Assembly (NCBI GenBank): GCA_907165275.2
Contig: OU015663.1
Coordinates: 5,530,501 to 5,594,500 of the forward strand
Direction: 5' to 3'
Length of the DNA: 64,000 nt
DNA from: Zygaena filipendulae
Lineage: Eukaryota; Arthropoda; Insecta; Lepidoptera; Zygaenidae
Position numbers and translations under genes: made by a program
Shown here: one piece after another, positions 31,348 to 42,905 of the stretch
How the letters are laid out: the number at the start of each line of letters is the position of its first letter
Numbering within the stretch: position 1 is the stretch's first letter
The notes under the pieces: model-generated
What the model was told of the DNA's origin: nothing
The model's input: only the letters and a program-made list of their open reading frames with translations
The model's database searches: none

Positions 31348-32089
31348 GTAGGTAGCCTTATAAATAGAATAATGGGAATGTTACTTACACGTTATTTACA
31401 CGTTATGATAATGAAAGATGGTTCCTGGATGTCATAGGACAGTTGGATTTAATGTTTATAAGATGCGACTTTCGATTTCAGATATCGAATTGCTGGCGTT
31501 TTTTAAAACGTATAATTCTTCACACAAAGTCCCCACTGAAATCGAACCTGGCTCCTCTTGATTGAAGTGGCACTGTGTGATCAAGCAGTCGTCGACATCA
31601 ACGTGTTTTTTTGCACAGAAATCGATGATGTTTTTATTTTTATAAAATATAAGTTGTCCTGAGGCGCTAGTGAATCAGTGGGCAATAACTTGGTATAAAA
31701 ATAAAATTTACGGGCTCCATATATTTCGCTATATACCTGTAAGGAAAGGAGTCGTAAATTTATACTTTGCGAATCAAATTTATTTTTCACCAGCGGCGGC
31801 GTATACAGAACCTTGGTGTAACTGTAGCAGAGAGGGGGAGAGAGAGGGGAGAGGGGGTAATTAATTTAATTATGTTCATTGCTTCTTTTTACGGCGCATC
31901 CTGCTGCGGTGAACCGGCCACGGTGCGAGTAGGTACCTATACTCCTTGCGTTCTTGAAAAGAAAAAAATAATTCATAAAACTCGTCCTTTTCACCGCGGT
32001 TTTCGGTGTGAATTTTGGAGTCCTCTCAGGAGGTTGCACCGGGATAAAAAGTATTCTAAAAGTTAGATCATGAGATTAGCTACCTTGGG
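31348..32089. other. Intergenic DNA with a possible SINE remnant
   Basis: No gene. The block 31520-31595 is described separately. A purine-rich (GA-rich) run lies at 31830-31860. Confidence 0.4.
31520..31595 (-). repeat. Possible tRNA-SINE fragment, minus strand
   Basis: On the minus strand GGTTCGATTTC (31538-31548) resembles a Pol III B box, followed by AGTGGGGACTTTGTG. The upstream part is too decayed to show an A box. Confidence 0.35.
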
Positions 32090-32360
32090 TATTCTCCAGG
32101 GTATGAAAATCAAAATTCTAATTAGTCCGTCAGTAAGAAAAAAAAAAATTATTGATACTGATAATTTTTTGTTTTTTCAAATTAATGAAAATAAACATAG
32201 ATAAAGCGCATTAAAGTTTAGGGTGGGGGACTCGTGACGTCAATATTCAGTATAAGCCCCACACAAACTGTACCGGGTTGTGACGTCACGCGCAATTTCA
32301 ACTCAATGTATCGCCGTTATTTTTTGATTACGTAAAAAAAGAAAAAATACGTGTCCAATA
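32090..32360 (+). repeat. Dispersed repeat copy, partner of 6425-6690
   Basis: Carries GTGACGTCACGCG and ATTTCAACTCAATGTATCGCC followed by TACGTAAAAAAAG, as in the first copy, and a second TGACGTCA at 32236. Upstream parts are more diverged. Confidence 0.6.
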
Positions 32361-33699
32361 TTTTTTTATTTTTATGACGAACTCAAAAAAAAAATTGTCA
32401 AGTAGCCAATTTTTTTATTTCAATATTTTCGGTCTATACAGTTATAACTATAACAATAATAATATTGCATTGTTTGGTTAAATCGCGCATTGAATTTGGT
32501 ATAACATGCAGTGAAAATAGTACGTTTTCATTATACTGCGGTACTTACGTTCTTTGACGAAGCACTAGAATCCTTTAGCTTGATATTTCACTTTACTTCC
32601 CAGAATTTAATTATTATTGATAAGATTTGACAGCGCAATATTCCAGTACCTATGTGTTTTTTTCTTTCCAAATTTGATGAATTGGATTTTCATTTAACAA
32701 ACAAAAACATACATAGAGCCGAACACAAAACCTCCTCCTTTTGGAAGCCGGTTAAAATAGATAAAAGTTCTTAGAACATATTTCAGTATTCTTTGTGTAT
32801 CCACGTCCATTTGTTAAATTCCCTGTAGGTATATCGTTCTGTTACAATTTAAAAATTCTATTCTATTCTACGTTCAACCGTGACGCGCTTGCTGCGCCTA
32901 CATTTCCTCTCTAAGTTAATATTAGTTATTTTCTCTGTGTTGTTAACTGCTCACGGTCCAGAACTCCAGACGTGACTAGCCGGGAGGACAAGTGTTATAC
33001 TCGCAGGTGTACACTGTACAAGTGTATAAGGCTGCCTACCTACCTTACTATAATAATATTTATACGCACACCTACATTCGTGTGTGTTTTCATGAACCAA
33101 AAGTCTGTCTGTGTGTGTGTTTAGGTTTTCCTCCGTCCCACTCACAACACGTTCGATAGAATCATATAATACGTGATCTCATTTTGAAGCATTGCAAGAA
33201 CACTGATGTGGTTGACTAGGTAGGTAGGTGCTTGATATTTGGACGTATTTATTTCGTTTGTTGAGAAACTGGTTATAATCGACGAACCCCACCAAGGGTC
33301 ATGGTGGTTGAAGGGCACTGGAGCTGCGTACTTTGAAATTCAAATTAAATATATCCCCACACCAATCTTTTCATGAATCAATTGCGATGAAACAAAACTT
33401 TTAATTTTATTTTGAGTTACCTTACTATATATAAAACCGTGGCAACTACGAAAGCCGGAACGCAGTTATATAGCGACAAAAAAAATATTTAAAGGCCCGA
33501 GATAAATGTATATCATTAACACCAAGCTCCATATTGAAACGAGATGAGGCAGCTGGCTAGCCCAAATGCTTGACATAAAAATAGTCATCAAATATGTTAA
33601 TTATAACTTGGTGTCCAATCGCCATATCAAATCAAATAAAATATACCTACATCATTGCACAAACATTAAAAAAAAACACAGAAAACATGTTCATTATTC
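32361..33699. other. Intergenic DNA with one short repeat fragment
   Basis: At 32700-32757, on the minus strand, lies a fragment of the AACCGGCTTCC..AAAAGGAGG family seen at 10872. A (GTCT)/(GT)n stretch lies at 33100-33120. No gene. Confidence 0.45.
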
Positions 33700-33845
33700 T
33701 CCGCGTCAATTTTGGAATTCTCCCGGGAATTCGGGGATAAAAAACCCTATGTCCAAGTTTGTACTACTAAAAATATGTAGGCAAAATTTATTAATTATCG
33801 GTTTAGGCGTAAAAGCGTAATAAACAAATAAACTCACATTCCCAT
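33700..33845 (-). mobile_element. Helitron-like fragment, minus strand
   Basis: Contains GGAATTCTCCCGGGAATTC, GGGATAAAAAACCCTATG and GGCGTAAAAGCGTAATAAAC in the order expected on the minus strand. The 3' hairpin is degraded. Confidence 0.5.
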
Positions 33846-33856
33846 TTTGACTACAT

Positions 33857-34051
33857 ACTAGCTGTTCCCCATGGTTTCATCTGCGTTTATTTCGCAGTTC
33901 CCGACAGAAATCCGGGATGAAAAGTTTAAAGTACCCTATGTCCTTTTCTGTACCCCTGACAACGTGTGTGCAAAATCGGTTAGGTCTTGAAGGCGTGAAA
34001 TTGTAACAAACAGCCAAACTCACTTTTGCATTTAGAATACAATAGTAAGGA
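33857..34051 (-). mobile_element. Helitron-like element, minus strand
   Basis: The minus-strand end reads CATGGGGAACAGCTAG|T. It has GTACCCCTGACAACGTG and the 5' end TCCTTACTATTGTATTCTAAATG. It adjoins the previous copy in the same orientation. Confidence 0.7.
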
Positions 34052-34510
34052 TTTAGGGATTAGGCTTAACGTGTCCCACTGCAGAACGGCTGATTTCGTG
34101 TTTCTTTTCGTTATTCGTCTACGAAATCTAAACATTATATATTATGAATTTTACAAATGTTTTTTGTAATCATAAGAAACACCTGTTAAATTCCTACTTG
34201 CATGTTTTTATTCTTATATACCTATGAATGCAGTGGCATGCCTTGTTATATTACTGTAAATTTATGCAATTCATATTGTTACATTTAGTAGGCACAACGT
34301 GTTTAAAATATTTTTATAATTATAGAACTTTATTAACTTCATTTTCATAAACATTAGCCGTTTCATGAATGGATTAGACTTGCACATGCAATTTGAAAAT
34401 GTCGTTGTTAACTAAAAATAATTAATTATTGTAACTACTTACTTACTTTTAATTTTTAAATTTGAGAATGTAAGCTATAGGTATTTATTTATTCCTAAAT
34501 TAATAAAAGA
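34052..34510. other. Intergenic DNA, nothing recognised
   Basis: AT-rich, no gene. Confidence 0.45.
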
Positions 34511-34728
34511 CTAGCTGTCTTCCGCGGTTTTACCCGCGGTAGTATCGGAGTTTCCGTGGGAATTTCACGATAAAAATTACCCTATCTCACTCAGGACTAC
34601 AGCAGCTTCCTATAAATGAAACGAATTTTCAAAATCGGTTCAGTAGATCCAGAGATTACCCACTACAATGTCACAAACCACAAACTCACAATTCACAAAC
34701 TTTACCTCTTTATAATATTAGTAGATAT
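34511..34728 (-). mobile_element. Helitron-like element, minus strand, 36722 subfamily
   Basis: Ends on the minus strand with CCGCGGGTAAAACCGCGGAAGACAGCTAG. Inner text (TCTGGATCTACTGAACCG, TATAGGAAGCTGCTG, GAGATAGGGTAA) matches the units of the tandem array at 36722-37730. The 5' end is ACTAATATTATAAAGAGG. Confidence 0.75.
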
Positions 34729-34899
34729 AGATAAAAACAGCCAGTTATCTACTCATATTTTAACAAACTTTAAGTATAAAAGGGCTTTAAGTAATAATAC
34801 TAAAAATGTAACAGAAACTTATCTAGCTTTAGAGAAGGAGGTAATGGATAATATATGTATTATTATTATACTGGATAATAAACAACATGACCACGCCAC

Positions 34900-34960
34900 A
34901 GTTGTCTGTCTTTAGAAGGAATCAAACCCACGACTTCGCCAGTCGCCACGTTCTAGGTAG
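34900..34960 (-). repeat. Possible tRNA-SINE fragment, minus strand
   Basis: On the minus strand a B-box-like GGTTTGATTCC (34918-34928) follows GGCGACTGGCGAAGTCG. There is no complete tRNA fold. Confidence 0.35.
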
Positions 34961-34965
34961 GTATG

Positions 34966-35717
34966 TACTCGACAAGGAGGCAGCAAAAAACCTTAGACTC
35001 ACAGAGATTCACAAGGCGTTTCTGTAGCATGTAGCAATACATATAAGTATGTAACTATAATATACAAAAACCCAAAAGGCGGATGTCAGGTGAATCAAAC
35101 ACGCCTTCAAAATAATAGGCTATAAAAAAATTGAAATTATGCGCTCATTTTATTCTTTTGAAAAACATTTTTAAATCGTATGTTTTTAATTTGAGATCGT
35201 CTTTAATAATAATCTATCATGTGTTTATCTTTCATTACTTTTAAAAAATTGTGTAATAGTATTTTATTTCTTTCTAAATCAATTCACCATAAACTTAATA
35301 TTTTCCACAACTTCTCATTTGGCATTACTGTTTATTGTAAAATTTGAGTTATAGTTGTTTATAAAGTCACCGAATTCTCGTTGGAACTCCTTGTATAGGG
35401 ATGAAAGGTCGGTCCTGACACAGGACCTAAAGTCACCAACCAAAAAGTTGTTTCCCACGGTTCCACCCGCATGAATGTCGAGAATCCCTCGAGAACTTGA
35501 ACGATCGTCAGTACCTAAAGAAATTTAAAAACATTACTATGTGACATTTCACGATTATCTTTTGGTAATATCGTTCAAGAATAGCGATCTGTTTTCCAAG
35601 CGAGTTCACAAAAGTTATCCTATTGGTTGTATGTAGGTATTGAAACTTTTTTAAGGTCATCACAAAACCATCATATTATTAAGGCATTAGGTTTATTCTT
35701 ACGGTTTTTAAATTGTT
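34966..35717. other. Intergenic DNA with a degraded Helitron-like scrap
   Basis: 35445-35505 holds minus-strand text CCCACGGTTCCACCCGCATG and CCCTCGAGAACTTG. Otherwise nothing recognised. Confidence 0.4.
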
Positions 35718-35890
35718 GTAAGCGTAATATTAAAAATGCAAATGTTTGTTTGTTACGCTTTCACGCCTTAACTACTCAACCGACCATTATAAAACGTTGC
35801 ATACATAAAAGATCATAGGGTATTTTATATCCCAAAATTCCTGCGGGAACTCCGAAAATAACGCGAGGGAAACCGCAGGGAACAGCTAGT
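35718..35890 (+). mobile_element. Helitron-like element (Lep1-type)
   Basis: Inner text GTTACGCTTTCACGCCTTAAC, CATAGGGTATTTTATATCCC, AATTCCTGCGGGAACTCCG, and end GAGGGAAACCGCAGGGAACAGCTAG|T. Confidence 0.7.
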
Positions 35891-35904
35891 CAATAAATAA
35901 TTTA

Positions 35905-35968
35905 GTTTTTTTTCACATTTATTTATTTATTTAAAAATTAATGCACACAAGGACAACATAAAACATTC
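35905..35968 (-). repeat. Retroposon tail fragment, minus strand
   Basis: (ATTT)n followed by AATTAATGCACACAAGGACA, the inverted counterpart of 49875-49920. The two copies share about 40 bp. Confidence 0.5.
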
Positions 35969-36721
35969 CATACTAGTTCAGCTGCAACATTTTCACATAA
36001 AACATCCATTTTCACAGGTGAATGAGTTTTGTAAGCGTTACGTTGATGTTCAGTCGGCTATTTGACTCGCGGTCCCACGATACGTGTCGCCCAGCGCGCA
36101 GCGTGCCTGAGCGGCTGAGCTGTGAAGGTGAGTAGAGTCCGCGCGCACCACTCTCATCATTTCCTACGAGCCACATTCATTAGATAGAACAGTAGGTACG
36201 GGAGAAGTGCGTGGGTGGAGTGGGCATAGAGTCGAGAGACTTGAATAACATCGGAGTGCGCACTCTAGAGGTATTGCATTTTTACCCTCAACCATTATAA
36301 ATTGTTTATTTTTAATAACTATTAGAAAGCGTATTGCATAGTTCAAAAGTACATTATATAGGATGTTAGGTAAACAACCCTACTCGTATTTAAAGCCTTC
36401 GATGTTAATTCATACTTACATGTAACTACTAAAAAAGTACTTTTGTATCATAGAGAGAGATGCATGCGGGTGAATGACCTTTTTAAAAGTAAATGTTATT
36501 TTCTTTTCGTGATTTTTGAGACGAGAATTCAGTACCGAATAAGCTCCTTTAATACATACCTCGTTTAGTTCGTTCAATACACCCTGTATAAATTATGTTA
36601 TTTTTGTAATGAAAAATAGTGTAACGCAAGATGAAATGATTCTGACGCAACTAAATACGATGTTTCATTTTTGTCAAACAACCGCGGGAACGGCTAGTCC
36701 ACCTATATACTAATATACTAA
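35969..36721. other. Intergenic DNA with a small GC-rich patch
   Basis: 36050-36150 is GC-rich (CGCCCAGCGCGCAGCG) and includes GAAGGTGAGTAGAG, a sequence that would suit a splice donor, but no open exon ends there. No gene is claimed. Confidence 0.35.
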
Positions 36722-37730
36722 TCTACTAATATTATAAAGAGCAAAAGTTTGTGAGTTAGTGAGGTTGTAGGGGGTAATCTCTGGATCTACTGAACCGATT
36801 TTGAAAACTCTTTCACTTATAGGAAGCTACAGTGACCCTGAGTGACATAGGGTACTTTTTATCCCGAAATTCCCGCGGGAACTCTGAAGTTTGAGAGTTC
36901 ATGTGTTTGTGAGATTGTAGGGGGTAATCTCTGGATCTACTGAACCGATTTAACAATTCTTTCACTAAAAAGCTACAATGATTCTGAGTGACATAGGAGG
37001 TTTTTATTCCGGGATTCCCGCGGGAACTCCAGAAATTCTGAGTTTGTGAGGTTGTAGGGGGTAATCTCTGGATCTACTGAACCAATTTTGATAATTCTTT
37101 CACTTATAGAAAGCTACAGTGATCCTGAATGTCATAGAGTACTTTAAATTCAGGAATTCCCGCGGGAACTCCGAATTTCGCGGGTAAAACCACGGGGGAA
37201 CAGCTATCTCTGGATATGCTGAACTGATTTAGAAAATTCTTTCAATTATAGGAAGCTACAGTGATCCTGAGTGACATTGGGTTTTTATCCCGGAATTCCC
37301 GTGGGAACTCCGGAGCTTCTGAGTTTGTGAGGTTGTAGGAGTAATCTCTGAATCTACTGTACCAATTTTGAACATTATTTCACTTATAGAAAGCTACAGT
37401 GATCCTGAGTGACGTAACGTACTTTTTATCCCGGAATTCCCGCGGGAACTCCGGAGATTGTGAGTTTGTGAGGTTGTAGGGGGTAATCTCTGGATCTACT
37501 GAGCTGATTTAAAAAATTCTTTCACTTATAAGAAACTAGGTAGTGATCCTGAGTGACTTTATATCCCGGAATTTCCACGGGAACTCCAGAGTTTGTGAGG
37601 AAGTTATCTATGGATCTACTTACTATAGGTAAGAAGCTAAAGTAATCCTCAGTGACATAGGGTACTTTTTATTTCGGAATTCCCGCGGGAACTCCAACAT
37701 TACCGCGGATGAAACCGCGGGGGTCAGGTA
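36722..37730 (+). mobile_element. Helitron-like element with tandemly amplified core
   Basis: It starts TCTACTAATATTATAAAGAGC and closes near 37730 with CCGCGGATGAAACCGCGGGG. Between these ends the core (GTTGTAGGGGGTAATCTCTG, then CTACTGAACCGATTT, TTTCACTTATAGGAAGCTAC, GAATTCCCGCGGGAACTCC) is repeated in tandem about seven times. Units start near 36764, 36914, 37051, 37204 (truncated), 37332, 37473 and 37602. Period is about 130-150 bp with visible divergence between units. The fourth unit is preceded by a copy of the terminal hairpin, GTAAAACCACGGGGGAACAGCTA. Confidence 0.8.
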
Positions 37731-37845
37731 GTATTATATGAAGAGGTAAAGTTTGTGAGTTTGTGACGTTATAAGGGGTTGTTTATCCTGAAATTCCCTC
37801 GAGAACTCCGAAATTAACGCGGATGTAAACCACTGGAAACAGCTA
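37731..37845 (+). mobile_element. Short Helitron-like copy following the array
   Basis: AAGAGGTAAAGTTTGTGAGTT then TTATCCTGAAATTCCCTCGA and a degraded end ACGCGGATGTAAACCACTGG, AACAGCTAA. Confidence 0.55.
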
Positions 37846-38330
37846 ATACAGCATAAACACAATGTGACGAAGAAATGAAGCGTTATATGGGAATAAATCA
37901 CGCGCTACCGTCCGTAACCCAGGCGAGGTTCGTATAAAAAAAAATATAATATAAAAAAATGCCGCCACTCCTCCCTTCGACGTGTCGGAAATATTAACTT
38001 GGGCATTTGAATACTTTATGATCAGTAAAAAGAAAGATTTGAATCGCAAATGTGTTCGCATTTTAATCAAACAAGCCGACTCCAACTCGGCAGCTCGCAA
38101 AGATTATTTCACGTTATTCTGCCCTATTAAGTAGGTTTTTTTTTTTCAATTTTGTTTAGATTCCAAGTAATTTAATAGAATTTAGGTAGTTTTTTTTTTG
38201 TTAAAATATTTTCGTTTCGCTTCGTTTCATAAATGATATATAACGTTTATCCGCCCGTTGCGACAAAGTCATGATCATATTATAGTTTTTCTTTTTGAAG
38301 ATTGAAATAATCTATACGATACTTAATAGG
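37846..38330. other. Intergenic DNA, nothing recognised
   Basis: No gene. Confidence 0.45.
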
Positions 38331-38549
38331 TAGGTACATAATTTATTATAAAATTCTAGAGTTTGTTTTGTTTGACTGAACGCGCTAATCTCAGAAACTA
38401 CTGGTTCGAATCGAAAAAATGTTTTTGCGTTGGATATTCTATTTACCTTTCTATGAAGGCTATATAATTATAGGCTATACGAAATCACGCTACGGCAAAT
38501 AGGTACGGAGCATCAAATTAACGCGGGTGAAACCGCGGAGCACAGCTAG
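38331..38549 (+). mobile_element. Helitron-like element, divergent subfamily
   Basis: TTTATTATAAAATTCTAGAG, CTCAGAAACTACTGGTTCG, TATAGGCTATACG and the end AACGCGGGTGAAACCGCGGAG, CACAGCTAG|T. Confidence 0.6.
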
Positions 38550-38579
38550 TTAATTATAAAGACTATCTATCAAGACCCT

Positions 38580-39207
38580 TTCTCTCAGGTACGCGTGGGA
38601 GTACCAAAATGAAATTATCACCTATCAAATACTTAGGTCTGTATCCCTTGGAGCTGTGAAAAAACTTCTTCCAAGTCATCACAATTAAAGGCATGTCTTC
38701 TTACGTAACGAAATAGCCATCTGACCGTTTTACGCCACTTATTCTGACACTAGTAAGAGAGTCAAAACTTCCCATTGACTTAGAATCATGAAATTTGGTA
38801 TGGCGACTATCACGGAAAGAAATCAATCAGACCGAAGAGGTTCCGGTCGCCCTTCGTTGCCCGAAGGATATGTTGGCAACACAATATTAGTGACCAGCAG
38901 GTCCAACCTACCTACAGTGACCGACCTCGCGCGGCGTCAATATAATGTGCCAACTACGGGAGAGTATACTGACCAAATATGGTACCCAACCGAACACCGG
39001 TATAGCAGAAATACTGTTGACTAGTCTTCGGTGGGGAACTTTTCGGTCACGATCTTTACCGGACAAGCCCCTATTTTTCTTTCAGGGTATAAGCACAAGT
39101 AAAGGGAAAATTCCGAAAAGCGTAAATTTGTAGTTACATCACAAAAACATACCTTATTTGTCCGTAACCTTCAGTGCAAGAGTCCGACTCGCACTTGGTC
39201 TTTTTTT
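38580..39207 (-). repeat. Lepidopteran-type dispersed repeat, minus strand
   Basis: On the minus strand it starts AGACCAAGTGCGAGTCGGAC, close to the start of the plus-strand repeat at 56497 (AACCGGACAAGTGTGAGTCAG). The far part holds ACTTCCCATTGACTTAGAATC on the plus strand. The open frames over it (38788-39024, 38945-39133) have no protein motif and I treat them as chance. Confidence 0.5.
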
Positions 39208-40097
39208 GTAGGTAATAATACCGTTAAATTTTACCTAAGTATTTCCAAGAGAATGGTAGAAAATTAGTTATGGGGGTCGCTCAATCATCCTTGGAATAAA
39301 TGAGAAGATTATAAATCGAGAATGTTTCGAGAAAATCTTTCTTGTTATCTGTTTGAATTGCCCATGAAATGGTTTAGACTTTTAGAGGGTTGCTTTAAGA
39401 TGCTTGAAGCTTTTAATGTAGGAAAAATAAGACGTTTATTCATCAGTCTAACAGCAATAAGTGGATAGAAGCTTACTCCCACAAGCGATTAATCAGAAAT
39501 AAGAGGCTTAATATTTTGACTATTTAGGAATAAATATATCGGTACAATTTTTTTAATAGGTAATAAATAACTATGGAGACAAATAAAATAAAAATCTAAA
39601 ACATATAAAATATACCTACCTAACCGTAAAAGCTGAACCGCCACAAGTGTTATTATTAATACAAGTAAAATATTTTGTTTGGAGTGGAAAAAAATTCCAC
39701 GTATTTTTTGTTAATATCTATCGAATTCCTCGGAGCAAATAACTGAATACAAGGGGCATGTTATATTTTGCAATATCCCACGACGGCTAAACTACGTAAT
39801 AATATTGTGCGCGGGGCCGTATTTGGGCTGGAATCATCGATAGTCATTATCGGAAAAGCGGGTTTAAGAGCCGTCCCTGCCCCAGCGGGACCTTTAGGCA
39901 GGTCTCATCCCAACGCTTTCGATAACTATGCTAATGTTATTTGCGCCGCTGGGCTCGCAAACGGCGGCATCAACTAACATGCGTATTACCGAAGAAACGC
40001 AACGCAACCACCGCTTAGTTTGTTAACTTTGATTATTTTCATTAAATAAAATACAAAGTAGGTATTAGTTGAACGGAGTTTTAAGAAATAAATATCA
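39208..40097. other. Intergenic DNA with one unexplained open frame
   Basis: A 69-codon + frame at 39768-39977 has a fairly GC-rich, Ala/Gly/Pro-rich C-terminal half (GLRAVPAPAGPLGRSHPNAF). I recognise no family and see no splice or start context that decides it. Otherwise the stretch is AT-rich with no repeat that I can name. Confidence 0.3.
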
Positions 40098-40160
40098 CTA
40101 GCTGTGCCCCGCGGTTTCACTCGCGTGAGTTTCGGAATTCCTGAAGGAACTCAAAAGTAA
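40098..40160 (-). mobile_element. Helitron-like 3'-end fragment, minus strand
   Basis: Begins (plus strand) CTAGCTGTGCCCCGCGGTTTCACTCGCG and GAATTCCTGAAGGAACTC, then loses similarity. Confidence 0.6.
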
Positions 40161-41664
40161 GTAAAGCCTCCTAGCCAAAATCGGCCCAAAAAATAGAGAA
40201 AATATTCGAATTAACTACTAATGGGTGAAATATCAACACTTTATAATCCTTAATTCCAAACAATTTTGTCATATTTGGACGTTACGCTGCTTTCCGCGTA
40301 TTTTCGTATGTTTCGTGTTTAGTTACAGGACTTATTGAGTGACCTCAGGTAACTAACTATAAGAAGTACCCAAAAATAAACGATAAACAGTATCCTGCTA
40401 TATAATATATATCAACCAAAAACAAGTATTCTTTTATCACTAATTACCTATCTCAGAAGCATATGAAAATGATAACAATAAAAACAATGCTGTGTCTATA
40501 CAATGTGTTTGGAATAATAAAAGTGTGCCCATCTGTGGTGTTTATGTCCCACGTATTTCGCACTATTCAAGCAGATCGAAAAACTTTTCCAATAGTACCT
40601 ACATACTTGGTACGCGGGTGATGATAGAACGGTAGGAGAAACTCCAATGTACGTAGTTTTATTGCAAGCGTAACCCGCACTCACAACTTATCGAAGTGGA
40701 AACCTGTTTTTCTAATCCATTAGACAGCTAGTTTTTAACGAATGTTTACATTCCAAAAAATTAATACAATGGTTATGTTATATTCTAGCAGAGATTTTGT
40801 CCCAGGGGCTTATCGACTAGGTTTCATTCGTTCCCGCAACGGCCAATATTAAGTTTCACTTGACACGATCGTGCATATGAAGCCAAGAATGTAAATGCGG
40901 TTAAATTGTGGTGAGGGAAAAATAAGAGAGGCAAAAACAAGATAGAGAGTTTTGGCAATAATGTAGCATATTTGTGAAAATATGTACCTAGGTATGGTGT
41001 ACAATTTTTTTGGACACTTTTAGTTTAGTTTAGATTACGTAACTACTAACTACGGTGATTATAATTTTAATTAGGTACCAATTCACCTATATGTTTCTAC
41101 CATTATTTAATTATTTGCCTTTGACTTGTCATTGACCAGTAAAAACTTTCAGAACCATTTGGAATTATCCATATATTATATGAATCTAAATGATCACTAC
41201 AAGCTTTATTGGGAAGAAATAATAATGAGGAAATCTGCACTTTTAAGTTCAAAGGCCAAATTCAAAGTCCACCAATCCGGGCTCCCCTGATGGTGTATTC
41301 CCATAACACCCTCGGCGTTAGGGTAGGCCTGGACTTCTGCAAAGGGGATATTAAAAAGGGTAATTAAGCTAATTACATATACCCTGACTTATAAACACCA
41401 TTGTTGGTGTCACGTGAAAATGTGTAACACTTTGATGTCAGATTAAATAACTGCGGCACTCGTTAAGGTGGGAAGGTGAAGTAATAATAAAAAAAAACTC
41501 ATTATTATTGTAATATCACTTTAAAAGGAAGAAAGGTACAGCGCTATTAGGTTACTTGTTAAACTTGGTTCTTTCGTTACAGTTTCTATTAAAAACTTTT
41601 GAGCTGGTGATTTAGTGATTAGTATGCATATATACCTAGATACATCTGTATATTTACCTCAATA
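40161..41664. other. Intergenic DNA, nothing recognised
   Basis: No supported gene or repeat. A moderately GC-balanced piece at 41270-41420 has no clear frame. Confidence 0.45.
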
Positions 41665-41850
41665 AATGGCCCACGGTAATTTCAGAGTTTCCGCGGATTG
41701 CGGGATAAAAAGTACCCTATGTATTAATCTGATGTATAAGCTATATTATTGTAAAGTTTCATTTAAATCCATCCAGTAGTTTTTGCGTGAAAGAGTAACA
41801 AACATCCATCCATATATACAAACTTTCGCATTTATAATATTAGTAAGGAT
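41665..41850 (-). mobile_element. Helitron-like element, minus strand, 3' end lost
   Basis: GGGATAAAAAGTACCCTATG, CATCCAGTAGTTTTTGCGTG and the 5' end on the minus strand TCCTTACTAATATTATAAATG. This is the 1880 subfamily. Confidence 0.65.
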
Positions 41851-42669
41851 TATATAGCTAGATAGTTAGAATAGCATTTGAACAGGGTGGAACTTTCCAA
41901 CAATATATCAACCATAGCTATAGTCGAAATGAAGACAAAAATAATATGTCGAATATATATAAATTCAATACGGATAAAACACTTAACTGACTATTCACAG
42001 AATCACTAAAACTACTTTATCTAATTCTATGAAGTAAAAATCTGGAAATTCGCCATGGAAATTAGCTGAACAAGGATTTTCGCCCGCCGTTTCCAAGTTT
42101 CCTGAAATTCACGAGGTTGAAAAAATTGTGGATTCATTTTTATCAAGGTTACCTATTTTAACCGTATTATTATTTTATTATTATACTTTTATGCAGACTG
42201 TGCTTTTGTTTAATCTGGAGCAGATTCAATCAAAAAATACTTCAGTATATGCCCAAAAAACATAGTAATTGCCGAATATACGTATATAGGAACTGTTTTT
42301 GTTTTCGGTTGCAATAATTCCTTTTCCGATGTCCATGTTTACTACTCTGCGGATTTATTTAACGGTCCGGAACAAATGGATGAGTGTGAATGTTTTAAAA
42401 CCAAAATTTTATTAATTCCAAAGACAAAAAAAAATTCGCTGCATATATCAAACCTGAGTATTTTATTATAAAATTTTACCTTCCATTTTTGACCTTTACG
42501 ATTATAAGCATAAATTAGTCTGATTGATTTGTAGTTAGGTAAGTTAATAAGGCTTTTATTTACATATTATATTATAAATATAATTACTTTATAACATCTG
42601 AATATACATTATAAATATACTTTTTTTGCAATTCCTATGTATGCCTATCACCTATTATTTTTTAACTTC
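41851..42669. other. Intergenic DNA, nothing recognised
   Basis: AT-rich, no gene. Confidence 0.45.
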
Positions 42670-42905
42670 TAACGGCCGCACTCAGAGTCGACTTTATTGA
42701 TTACTTGGTTAAGTATAGATTTTTAAAACAAAACTGCCACAATCAGAGACGTTCAGTAAATTAATGTTAATTGGCATTTAATGAGATGTAACAAAATTAG
42801 TTAAATGCCAATTGACATTAATTTATTAAACTTTTCTGATTGCGGCAGTTTTGTTTTAAAAATCTATACTTAACTAAGTAATCATTCAAGTAAGTACGGC
42901 GGTTA
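42670..42905. mobile_element. Palindromic MITE
   Basis: The outer ends are TAACGGCCGCACT and AGTACGGCGGTTA. Inside, ATTACTTGGTTAAGTATAGA and the long stretch TTTTTAAAACAAAACTGCC recur inverted, as does TTAAT.TTAATTGGCATTTA. Arms of about 110 bp with few mismatches leave only a ~15-bp loop. Confidence 0.8.

Noticed and set aside
36120..36140. Splice-donor-like GAAGGTGAGTAGAG as evidence of an exon
   Set aside because: No open coding segment or recognisable exon ends there, and such strings occur by chance at this scale.
36722..37730. Regularly spaced direct repeats that could suggest a CRISPR array
   Set aside because: Units are 130-150 bp, diverged, with no short identical repeats or unique spacers, and they are plainly copies of a Helitron-like core in a eukaryotic setting.
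38788..39133. Overlapping plus-strand frames resembling a short gene
   Set aside because: They lie within a dispersed lepidopteran-type repeat, overlap in two frames and show no domain.
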